From contig SSNU01000154.1 of the NCBI GenBank assembly GCA_012064415.1, positions 259,142 to 323,141 of the forward strand: DNA of 64,000 bases, written 5' to 3'. Position 1 is the stretch's first letter. Every line of letters starts with the position of its first letter. The DNA comes from Gyrodactylus bullatarudis. Its lineage: Eukaryota > Platyhelminthes > Monogenea > Gyrodactylidea > Gyrodactylidae. Below the pieces are notes generated by a model that was given only the letters and a program-made list of their open reading frames with translations, had not been told where the DNA came from and ran no database searches. Positions 46,740 through 56,831 of the stretch are shown piece by piece. A program made the translations under genes and the position numbers.

Positions 46740-47870
46740 CAAAAGTAACTTAAAGAAGATTGGAAAAGTAGAAAAGGATATATTAACACCAAATGTACAT
46801 TTCTCAAAGGTTCATCAGTGGTGTCTCTTTGATAATGATAAAAGTTAAAAGATGAATGAAAATAATAATTTACAAATTATGAAAGAAATAGTAAAAGTTG
46901 AAGAAAATTAGAATAAATGTAAGCTGAAAAAACACCAAAACTCTCCAATAAATAGCAATAGTGGAGAGAAAAGTGAAAAAGCTTACATAGGCCAAGGTAG
47001 TTGAAGGTTATAAGAACAATTCTTTTAAGCACATAAGTCTGGTTTATATAGATTTATGAAGAATTTCTTCTTCACCCAAATGTCTGTACTGTCATCACTC
47101 GGGTTTTTTATAAAATTGAAAAATTTGAAATTGAAGCCTCATGCCCTTTCTGTCTAAGATGCCTAGTTATCGCTGTATCTTTCTTAAGGTGATCGTTCCC
47201 CCTAGTTGACAACTTTCTGATTGTGCGTCCTATATAAGAAGATCCGCAGTCACATTGAAATTTATAAATCAATAGAGTCTTCTCTTCAGGTCTCAGTAAA
47301 TCTTTCTGAATCAAATTGAACAATCTCTGAGTTTTAAATACAATTTTCAATTGTATGTTGTTATGATGTTGATCGATGAGACTTGTCAACTTTCTCCTTA
47401 AATCATTAGTAAAACCATCTCCTTGAAATTAAGTTTCATGAAAATTATGGTCTTCTCCACTTCATCTGTGTTCTCAACGACATCTCTATCATCTGACAAG
47501 TTGATAAATTTGTCCACAAATTTATTAGGATAACCGTTTTCCAATAAACTCGACTTCATGTTCTCTATTTCTTTAGGTATTTCCTCTGGACTTGCTATGC
47601 TTCTTATCCTCTTTCCTAGGCCAATTACTAAACCAACTGAAACAGGACTAAAACTGGCATAATGGAGATATTTACCATTGTCAGTCTTTTTCTTAAAAAT
47701 GTTTCTTTGAATTGAACCATCTTCTTTCCTAGTCAGTTTCACATCTAGGAAACTCAGAAAATCATTAGATTCTTTATCCATAGTAAAGAAGATTGATATT
47801 TTGAACGTGTAGTCAAATGTTTAGAACACTTTTTAGCAAAAGAATCTTTCTATTATTTTAGATTCCAAAT
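46740..47870 (-). mobile_element. 5'-truncated Penelope-like element (RT end + GIY-YIG endonuclease)
   Basis: On the minus strand, 47398-47781 encodes the RT thumb region (DFLSFLDVKLTRKEDGS, NGKYLHYASFSPVSVGLV, LLENGYPNKFVDKFI). After a one-base frameshift near 47420, 47108-47410 encodes FTNDLRRKLTSLIDQHH and the endonuclease IYKFQCDCGSSYIGRTIRKL. The YIG...R layout of the GIY-YIG nuclease, its upstream Cys pair and a following His are all visible. The catalytic RT palm is missing. The 3' region (46740-47080) contains ACTGATGAACCTTTGAGAAA, a CTGATGA...GAAA core, and recurs at 11590 and 50190. Confidence 0.88.
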
Positions 47871-48009
47871 ACTATCTGACTATTCAAGACTCAAAATAGC
47901 GGAAAAAGTTGGAACAACAAATTCGAAGAAAATTGCAAACCAATCTAATCTGGACAATAGAACAGTTGAAAACTATGACCAACAAATCTTCTGTTGTCTG
48001 GTACTTGCT

Positions 48010-48140
48010 GAGGTACCAACTTTTCTAGCATACTTTATTTGACTCATTGTAACATTGAGTCTAGTGCAGATTTCTTTGGATATGATACCCTGATTAAGGA
48101 GCTGCAAGATTTTACGTCTTAATTCAAGTTTGTTAGATAT
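48010..48140 (-). pseudogene. Helix-turn-helix fragment, transposase-like
   Basis: The minus-strand frame includes LELRRKILQLLNQGIISKEI and CTRLNVTMSQIKYARKVG, an HTH like that at 24107-24231. A second, partly inverted fragment of related sequence lies at 47880-48010. No catalytic domain is seen. Confidence 0.4.
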
Positions 48141-48929
48141 TATAATGAAATCAAAACTTTCTTAGCTTCATCAGAATAATTAATGAAATGAATTAGGCTT
48201 AAAACTACCAAATCTTTTAAAAAATAAACTGATTTCATTAATGAACTTCATTTCAACTGTGAAAAACCAATTCAGATTCAGAGTTATTTTCGATGCTAAC
48301 TTTTTATCGTTGAACAAATATTTTCTGTTTTAGTTTAGGTGTGAAAAAGGGCTTGTAACTCTAGTTATCACACCAGCTGTTATATTATTTCTCAATTTAC
48401 AAAAATTACATTGAGGCTTACAAAATCTCTATTTTTCGTCCTACATTTGTGAGACATGGCTCAATCTTCTTGAAATTGTATAACCTATATTTTGATACCA
48501 GGTTTGAGGTAATTACGATGAATTTCAATTTTCTCGCACTCTGATTGGTCAATAATAAAAATGTGCAAGGGATAAAATCCTCCCAGTCAATCGATGGTTT
48601 GACTGTATGCAATCGCCTTCTCGACATCTCTCATATTTTAGAATATAACTAGCTTTAGATCCGAAAAAGCCTATTATCTATTATCTTTGAAATAATTTTT
48701 CTCAATTGTGTAAATGAATCAACCTATCAGAATTGAGGTCAAACTCTCCCCTCTAGAAATAATTTGCTAGATTTTTTCACATGAGCTCTCTGATTGGTTA
48801 AGGTTTCACGCGTCTCATCCACTTAAAAAGGCACTATATCTTGAATCTTTACTAATACTGTATTTCATCATAGATTACACATGAATATTGCAGCCCCTAT
48901 ACTTACAAAGGTTAATTAACCTAATTATA

Positions 48930-49130
48930 ATTAGAAATATTTCGTTTAAGGTGCTTAGGTAATACTAAGGTTTGTCTTATGGATCCCACCGTGACTACTA
49001 CGAAAGAAACTCACAGAGCAGGATCCCTTTATAAATTGTAACATTCAGCGACATGGGCTAATCCATTACCAAATAAGACGAACCTGTGGGATATATTACC
49101 TTAGCACCTAGAACGAAATAATTGTAGATT
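48930..49130. repeat. Foldback element, copy 2
   Basis: The inverted ends share TTTCGTT..AGGTGCTTAGGT with 4831-5064, and the interior keeps GTAACATTCAGCGACATGGG. The ATGGATCCCACCG block is in the opposite relative orientation to copy 1. The left flank (CCTATACTTACAAAG) matches the right flank of copy 1, so the repeat is larger than the foldback. Confidence 0.6.
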
Positions 49131-50189
49131 ACAAGCTTGCGTCACAGTTGTTTAACACAATTGAAAGTCTATAGTGTTCTAATATAAAATATCGACAGAT
49201 ATTATTAATGTATTATGATATTAAAGTTATGAGAATTACTTCATTACAATTAATTCTCGAATCTTGATTGTATCGAAATGTATAAAGTACAAATATGCGT
49301 GTATAAGAAGGTTCTGTATGAGTAATATTGATATCATGATATGACTCATTGGTAGAAGAAAAAATTAATCTGTACAAATCTTAAGAAACACGTACATGCT
49401 TTTTTCTATCTGATAAAACGTGATCATAAAAATCTTGTTAAAAACGACTCATTTCCAACTGACCTCTTTCATAACTGATCTATGAATTCATAAATTAAAA
49501 TAGACCCTTTACCAATACCAAACTTTGAGAAACAAGGTATTCTTTAAATTCTCTAAACAGTAACATAATTTTGAATCAAGTAGCTCTTCAGGAAGCTTTT
49601 CGGCATAGATTTACTATAACGCTGTTGTTCGCTTGCTACCTAACATATAAATTTTAAGTTATAAGTTGTCTTCTGGCTTGTATTGGTCTATCTGTAGAAA
49701 AGAAGGGTGTAGTATTTCTTAAAAACTAAGGATTATGGTCGGTATAATAAAAATTAATTTTAATCTAGATTGCCCAAGAAAATTCTGAAATTTAATCTAT
49801 TTGAAAACACAAATTTTCACTCAAGTTTTATGAATTTTCAAGATAAATTTTTCTTAATTTGATTTCTCACGCAAGCATCTTCTCTTTATCCCATACCTAC
49901 AAGCACTAATCGACACAGAATTTAATTTATTCAATGATATCCGGTTGTTAGGCAATTAGTTAGTTTCTCTAAATTATTTTGATCAATTAGTAACCCCAGT
50001 TTTGGGAAAATTCGAAATTTTCGTTGTTTACAGAACCTGCGTCAAATTTCGGACCAGGATCATTTTATTAAACATCTTCAACATATCCCGAATTGATCCG
50101 AATTTTTATACTAGAATATGCAGTGCAAATTAAAAATACCTTACGAACCTATTTCTATTTTAATCGATCGTAGTAGAAAAATTCATAGT

Positions 50190-50460
50190 TGGCGCCAATT
50201 CAAAAATCGGCAGGAGAAATTCTTCATCAACCTGATATGTGAGTTCAGAAAAATTGCTCGTTTAACCTTCAACTATGACCTATATGAGCTTTTTCACTTT
50301 TCTCTTCTTAGGGAGTTTTTGGTCTTTTTCAGCTTACATTTTTATTCCTTTTTTTCATTAAGGATTCTTACTTTTTCTTTGAAAATTGTAAATTATTATT
50401 TCTCATTCAACTCTCAACTTTTGTTATTTTTAAAGAGAGTCCGCTTTAATAAAAGACTAC
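50190..50460 (+). mobile_element. Penelope-like element 3' region fragment
   Basis: Third copy of the non-coding 3' sequence of the element at 46740-47870 (blocks ACCTTCAACTA, GAGCTTTTTCACTTTTCTC, TTTTTCAGCTTACATTT). It is directly followed by the Tc1-type element. A spurious Phe-rich frame covers it. Confidence 0.6.
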
Positions 50461-50477
50461 TAAAGACTAAATATATA

Positions 50478-51822
50478 CAGTCGTGGCAAAAATTGAAGGT
50501 CCCCTATTCATTCTTTTTTTTATTTTAATATAACTTTTTTAATTAGCTTCTATTTTTGAAGTTATTTTATTTAAGCTTTCATGAAGTATTCTAGTTCAAT
50601 AATAAATCCAATTAGATAAGAAATATCTTAACTCATCTTTATAAATTAAGAAAATAAAGATTATTTATTGGATTAGCTTGGAAGAAATTGAAGGTCCCCT
50701 TAATTGAATTTATCATAATTTAAGCTTGCAGTATACTTCAAACCCCGAATTAAATAAGATAAGCTCACTCNNNNNNNNNNNNNNNNNNNNNNNNNNNNNN
50801 NNNNNNNNNNNNNNNNNNNNNNNNNNNNNNNNNNNNNNNNNNNNNNNNNNNNNNNNNNNNNNNNNNNNNNNNNNNNNNNNNNNNNNNNNNNNNNNNNNNN
50901 NNNNNNNNNNNNNNNNNNNNNNNNNNNNNNNNNNNNNNNNNNNNNNNNNNNNNNNNNNNNNNNNNNNNNNNNNNNNNNNNNNNNNNNNNNNNNNNNNNNN
51001 NNNNNNNNNNNNNNNNNNNNNNNNNNNNNNNNNNNNNNNNNNNNNNNNNNNNNNNNNNNNNNNNNNNNNNNNNNNNNNNNNNNNNNNNNNNNNNNNNNNN
51101 NNNNNNNNNNNNNNNNNNNNNNNNNNNNNNNNNNNNNNNNNNNNNNNNNNNNNNNNNNNNNNNNNNNNNNNNNNNNNNNNNNNNNNNNNNNNNNNNNNNN
51201 NNNNNNNNNNNNNNNNNNNNNNNNNNNNNNNNNNNNNNNNNNNNNNNNNNNNNNNNNNNNNNNNNNNNNNNNNNNNNNNNNNNNNNNNNNNNNNNNNNNN
51301 NNNNNNNNNNNNNNNNNNNNNNNNNNNNNNNNNNNNNNNNNNNNNNNNNNNNNNNNNNNNNNNNNNNNNNNNNNNNNNNNNNNNNNNNNNNNNNNNNNNN
51401 NNNNNNNNNNNNNNNNNNNNNNNNNNNNNNNNNNNNNNNNNNNNNNNNNNNNNNNNNNNNNNNNNNNNNNNNNNNNNNNNNNNNNNNNNNNNNNNNNNNN
51501 NNNNGATGTAAGGACTTGCCGAGCCCTAATTGAAGGCTACAAGAGGCGATTGACAGCTGTGGTCTCGTCTAAAGGCTGTGCAACTAAGTATTAAATGGCA
51601 GAAACATCAGGGGGACCTTTAATTATTTCCATTATGTTTTTCATTAATTTTAGAATAAAATTTTTTTGATTAAAAATATCAAGTGTCTCAAGTGCTTATA
51701 TTGAAATAAAAATATTTTATATCCTAATATCAACTATTTTTCATATTATGATGCTTAACTGAGTAAGAATACTCTGTTAATATACAATTTCATTGGGGGA
51801 CCTTCAATTTTTGCCACGACTG
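50478..51822 (+). mobile_element. Tc1-type transposon interrupted by an assembly gap
   Basis: Outer ends CAGTCGTGGCAAAAATTGAA and its inverse at 51795-51822 are flanked by TA. Inner direct repeats of the same end (AAATTGAAGGTCCCCTT at ~50685; GGGGGACCTTTAATTATTTC at ~51610) give an IR/DR layout. Bases 50771-51504 are N. Just after the gap, 51505-51592 encodes TCRALIEGYKRRLTAVVSSK then GCATKY and a stop, the typical C-terminus of a Tc1 transposase. The element may be intact; the gap probably reflects high copy number. Confidence 0.9.
50771..51504. other. Assembly gap (734 N)
   Basis: A run of N covers most of the Tc1-type transposase. Any reading frame drawn through it is meaningless. Confidence 0.99.
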
Positions 51823-51824
51823 TA

Positions 51825-53771
51825 TCTTCTTGCACATTTCTAAATTATGCATTTAACTGGATTTTCGGACGTTTTCGAACATTTACGTGAATCACTTAAT
51901 CGTAATAATTGAATAAAACTTGAATTTTTATTTGAACAATCTTTTGATGCATAAAAATTAGAATCTACTTATAAGTAACTCTATTGTTATATTCCCAGGA
52001 ATGTTTATGTTTATGTTTATAATTTATTCAGAAATTACGCAAATACCTCTATATATTTGTTATAGATTCCAATGAATATGTTTATGCGCATATTGCACTC
52101 CAATATCTATCTATAGATTATTCATCATTTTCCTGAATTACTACTACTTTTATTGTCTTGCTCTACACAGTGTCTACTTACTTTATTGCATATGAATATC
52201 TTCATTGCAAGACTTCTGATAAAAAATTGTTTTTCTCCATTTCATTAGCAATCTACCCCATTTCTAAGGAATACTATTGATTAATGACCATCTTTTCCTT
52301 CAGCGGAATTTTCCCCAATATCCAAATATAGTCATCGTCTCATGAGTATCAATACATGAGTATACATCGTATATATTTGTGTTTGTAGGAATAGTTTAGA
52401 AAACGTGTGTATAGTACGATTGAAAATGGCAAGCTATGACTCATACTTTTTTTAAACAATTTGCGTCTATCTTTATAAATTGTAAAGTAAACTAAACTTC
52501 TAAATAAATAAATGTTCCATTTCTCTTGTAGAATGATGAAGAAAATCTTTTGTAAATTGTAAGCAAATTTTCTTCAAGGAGGGTATCTGGTATCTTCTTT
52601 CCAAACGACTTTCCAAACTGTTTGGATATGAATAAAATTAAGGATTTTTCCAATCAATAGAACAACCTGTATAAATTGGGGAAAAATTTTTTATTTTCCA
52701 ATGAAAATTAGTATTATATTCAGTATTGTATCCTGTTAGACGTAAATATTATTTCACAAATTTCATTCAATCATAGAATGAAATATTTTTCTCAACGAAA
52801 ATTAAAATCTTTGAACAGCCCATAGGACTTTTTAAATGAATTTAATTCTAATTTATTTAGAATCATTTCCTAAGTACAAGTTTGTTTTGCATTCACCGGC
52901 TAAAGTTTATTTCTTAAAAATTAATTCTTTTTGTACTATACTTTTAGTGTTCGATCAAAAGTCTATGCACTAGCTTAGTACAACCTGACTTATTTTTTAA
53001 TCTTTCTCTTCTTGAATGGTGTATCGAGATTGACCTTAACTTTTCATGTTTTCCCACATGTTGGCAGATGTCCATGAATCATGAATAAATGAAAAGTGAG
53101 ACAGACCATCTTATTTGACATTCATGGCCTTACGTTGTCCTCTCTCTCTAACCTTTTATCAATATACACTGTACATTGTACATATATATATATTGATGTA
53201 TATTATTATACATACTCATAAGTTGAACTTATCAAGTTCCCAACATACCATTGGCATAGGGGTATTAATTTTTGTCACAATGATTTTTAAAAAAAAATTG
53301 AATATTCAAAATTTTTATATTTTCACTAAAGGATACTCAGTATGTTATGATAATGAAAATAAATAAATTCTTAGACACACCTACATTGTAGGAATATGTA
53401 ATCGAAATAACTTGTCTATTTTAAGAAATATATATTCAAACATCTCTGGATTAATAAGAATGAAATAGTATATATTATCCAAATCAATATCCATTTATTC
53501 CCATTAGTATATGCATGAATTATAATTCTAGACTATGTTTAGTAAACATTAGCCTTCAAAAATTGTAACTGAATGAGTATGGTTTAATGTACTTAAGAAC
53601 GTAAGATAGTTTAGTCAAATATCCTGAAATATCCACTTGACATGTGACAATACAAGACATTGAACATGTTTGCACGAGAGGTTATATAGGGAAAATGATC
53701 ATGATAAAAAAGAAAATTTTATTTTTCAAAATAAATAATACTTAATCCGATAGTGTTTGATAGTGTTTTCT
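51825..53771. other. Gene-free AT-rich stretch
   Basis: I see no supported gene, tRNA or recognisable element here. A direct GTTTAT run (GTTTATGTTTATGTTTAT) sits at ~52003-52020. Confidence 0.5.
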
Positions 53772-54084
53772 TTACTCAGTCTTGATGACAACGACCTTTT
53801 TGAGGAAGTCGAGAAGTTCTTCCTTGCTAAGGCAACCATTCTTGTCAGAATCGAGGGCTTCGAAGAATTTATCAGCTGACTCCTTGCAATGGTCATGTCC
53901 ACAGCTGGAGAGGGCCTTGTTGACTTCATCCTTGGTTACCTTGCCATCAGAGTTTTTGTCCATGTCAGAGAACATTTTCTCGGCAAGAGCTTGATAAATT
54001 TCGTCGTTTCTAAAGAAGAGAAATCGAATTGCGGATTAGATCCACCGGTATGGTGTGCAAATGAATTTGAACTCACGAGGCCAT
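53772..54084 (-). CDS. 8-kDa two-EF-hand calcium-binding protein, paralog 2
   Basis: Exon 1 (54077-54084) carries only 8 coding nt (ATGGCCTC). A 67-bp GT/AG intron precedes exon 2 (53772-54009), giving 81 residues. EF loops lie at residues 20-31 (DKNSDGKVTKDE) and 56-67 (DSDKNGCLSKEE); both are canonical, with Asp1, Gly6 and Glu12. The linker holds GHDHCKES, a His/Cys-rich turn absent from the paralog at 2698. A TATA-like CTATTTAAAC lies about 60 bp upstream of the ATG on the minus strand, with a short 5' UTR. A Ca2+ buffer or sensor role is inferred from the family. Confidence 0.9.
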
Positions 54085-54528
54085 TATGTTTCTTGTGTTT
54101 CTAGAATGAATAGTGATTACTGAATGAAATTCTCGTGTTTAAATAGCCTGGACGAAGACAAATTTTGATCAATTTTGATTGGTTCATCTCAATCTATAAC
54201 TAACAAGATAGAGAATGTGTTTGTTCTCAGTCCCCAATGCAATAGGTATGACTGACTAAGAATACTCTACTCTGATTGGTCGAGAGGTATAATATTTTCA
54301 TTTCTATGCCCGGTGTGTGGGTATGTGTGTTTTTTTTCAAATTTTGGTGTTGCTAATGAAAATAAGCCTCCAAAAGTATATAGGAGTTAATACTTTTTGT
54401 GATACAATACTAAAAAAAACTATGGATAGCTATAGTCAACTAGTCCTACTAATTAAAAAGATTGAGTACCTTTTTCAATAAGAGTCCAAAGTGTGTATGT
54501 TTTTTTAGTATCAATTTATTACTTTTCT

Positions 54529-56389
54529 TTAGTCATCAATTTCTTCTTCGTTAAGGCCATCCTCATAATGGGGGAATACCGACTCAAAGTTATCCACCTT
54601 CCCAAGGGAACTCCTTATATGGCCAGGTATACCCTTGCGTAAAAGACTAATCTTTACCGTTGTCCTTGAATCGAAGTAGAGGGCCAATTCATTTTCAATC
54701 ATTGAAGATAGATTTTTAATCTTTCTAGCATCAAAGCCAAGGATTTGTTTCTGCAAATAGATCAAAGATCGAAATTTAGAAAAACTATAACGCTGTTATC
54801 TTTTACACTTACAATCTGCCTTTCGGTTTCACACAAAATTTCGATGTGACAAAAGATCTTTTGAGAAACGTTTGGATTTTCAGGATTTTCCACCAGTTCA
54901 CAATCATTGACTCGTATCTTGAGTTTATTGTAAATTTCCTTTGGCAGATAATCAAGGGCATGGGTCCAAAAGGCCATTTTAATAATTCTTGAAGGTTCCT
55001 GATCGGAAACCAACTGTGGATGGTAGGCCCAAAGGCCAGATTTGGATCGTTGTAGAAGAGAATTTCGAAGATTTGCCACTCCTTGGCCGGTTAAACTGGA
55101 TACCATGAATACATCAGAAAAGCCTCGCCATGATTCAATTCTATCCAAGGTACGAGATAATGTCAGCCAGGCATGTCGACGTTCGGCAACCTCTTCTTTT
55201 GTCGCTGATCTGTATCAAAGATTTTACAAAATTAATTTTTGTCAAAAAATCAATTCTCTGGAATAATATTAGTATAATTCTGTATCAAATTATGGACAAA
55301 TTTCTAGAAAAATAAAAAAATTATGATATTCAAAAGTGGACCCTTAAAATAACCAAGTTTGTGTATTTTCAAATTAATTTCTATGTTGATTCTAGAAATA
55401 AAAATAGAAAATACACCTGTACAATCAAAATAAAACTTTTTCAATGAGTTTACCTGAGCATCATTTGATCTTCGATATTATTGAGAATAATCTCTGTATG
55501 CTCATCTAAGCAAGCCAAATCTTTATCTTCTGAATTTCCTGTAATTGCTAATGTTTCCTGATTACTGGATGTCAAGCTAGGCACGTAATGAGAGATGTCA
55601 TGTATTTTTTTCTGGCCAATGAGTAAATTAATCTGATCAATATATCTATTGGCAGCATCGTGAGCACATTCTGGAAGCCTCTCAAAAATTAAATTTCTTG
55701 GCTCGACAATCATAGGACTATTGACTTCTGCTAATGCTAACCGTCTCATTTTGCGATCATGAAAAGCATCTAAATGTGAACATTTTCCTGCTACAATGCC
55801 ATCCGTTAAGAGACGCGTTATTCTCAAGAGTTCAACTTGTGCCTCTCCAAGAGAATCAATTTTATTCAAAACCAAAATGCTGTCTTTATCTTTGAAAAAG
55901 TGAAGAGCTTTTATAACTTCTTTATCCAAAGCATATCTGGACTCTTTGTGAGTAACATCAACAACAACAAGAACTAAAAGGACAAATATACGAATAGAAT
56001 TTATTACTTAAATCTGAATGAAATATTGCCGAATGGGGATCGGTGACGATGCTCTTTTCATATTTATGAGCAAAATAATTATTTGGTCTAACTAGTCCTG
56101 GGAGATCAACAAAAACCAGTTGAACATTATCTTGAGTATATATTACATTTTGTTTGGAACGGGTTGTATGAGATTTTCCAGAAACTCCACATGCTCGCCA
56201 CTCGCTTAAAATATTAACTAAACTTGATTTTCCTGAGTTTGGACAGCCCAATACGGCAATCTTTAGTATTTTGGAATCATGAGGACTTTCAGGACGCTGT
56301 TTTGTAAGAAATGTGAGATAATCTGATTTAGTGATAGGAATTCTACGAGAACTAGATAGAGAAGATAAACATTTTACAAAATTCAACAT
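54529..56389 (-). CDS. ERAL1: ERAL1 homolog, mitochondrial Era-like GTPase, four exons
   Basis: Exons 56008-56389, 55454-55973, 54813-55209 and 54529-54750 join in frame to 506 residues (human 437). The N-terminus MLNFVKCLSSLSSSRR is basic and Ser-rich like a mitochondrial targeting sequence. GTPase motifs: G1 GCPNSGKSS (48-56), the switch region with SHTTRS, G3 DLPGL, G4 NKID and G5 SSLTG; DPHSAIFHSDLILVVVDVT is the ERAL1-type link. The C-terminal KH domain spans exons 3-4 (CHIEILCETERQI, KQILGFDARKIKNLSS, FDSRTTVKISLL). ERAL1 chaperones 12S rRNA in small mitoribosome assembly. A Ser/Glu-rich insert of ~100 residues in exon 2 explains the extra length. Intron 1 is 34 bp. Confidence 0.92.
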
Positions 56390-56831
56390 TTTTTCATATT
56401 TTTGGTCAAATCAAACAATCAACTTTGAGCTAAAATTTTGTTATAATAAATAAATTAGAAAAAAGTTTTTTTAAATTTAAGTAAAAAAAATTACTAAAAA
56501 TTCATTACAAAATTTATTGACAATCTCTAGATCTATATCAGATAAAACAATCAAATTAATAAAGTTCTCACTATGACCCCTCTCAATGAAAACTTTTCAT
56601 CCCGTTTGATTCCCTGATTGATGAAATTTATTAAATATGTACTTTACTTTTAAGTAGATTGATTAAACTATTATGAAAATAACATGGTTAAAAAATATTT
56701 TGAGAGTTTTATTTCATTTTTCAGTTTATTTTCTCTATTAGATAATATGAGAACTGTAAATTTAATGATTCGACATTGATTATGGGTTATCATTTTTTCA
56801 CAGTGTTTTCAGAAATTTTAAAATTCAAGAT

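Noticed and set aside
50118..50528. 136-codon Phe-rich frame
   Set aside because: Lies in the non-coding 3' region of a Penelope-like element, and its two other copies do not keep the frame.
50726..51511. 261-codon reading frame
   Set aside because: Almost entirely N; an artefact of the assembly gap.
52003..52020. Short GTTTAT tandem run as a possible CRISPR-like or telomeric repeat
   Set aside because: Only three units, no spacers, in eukaryotic AT-rich DNA.
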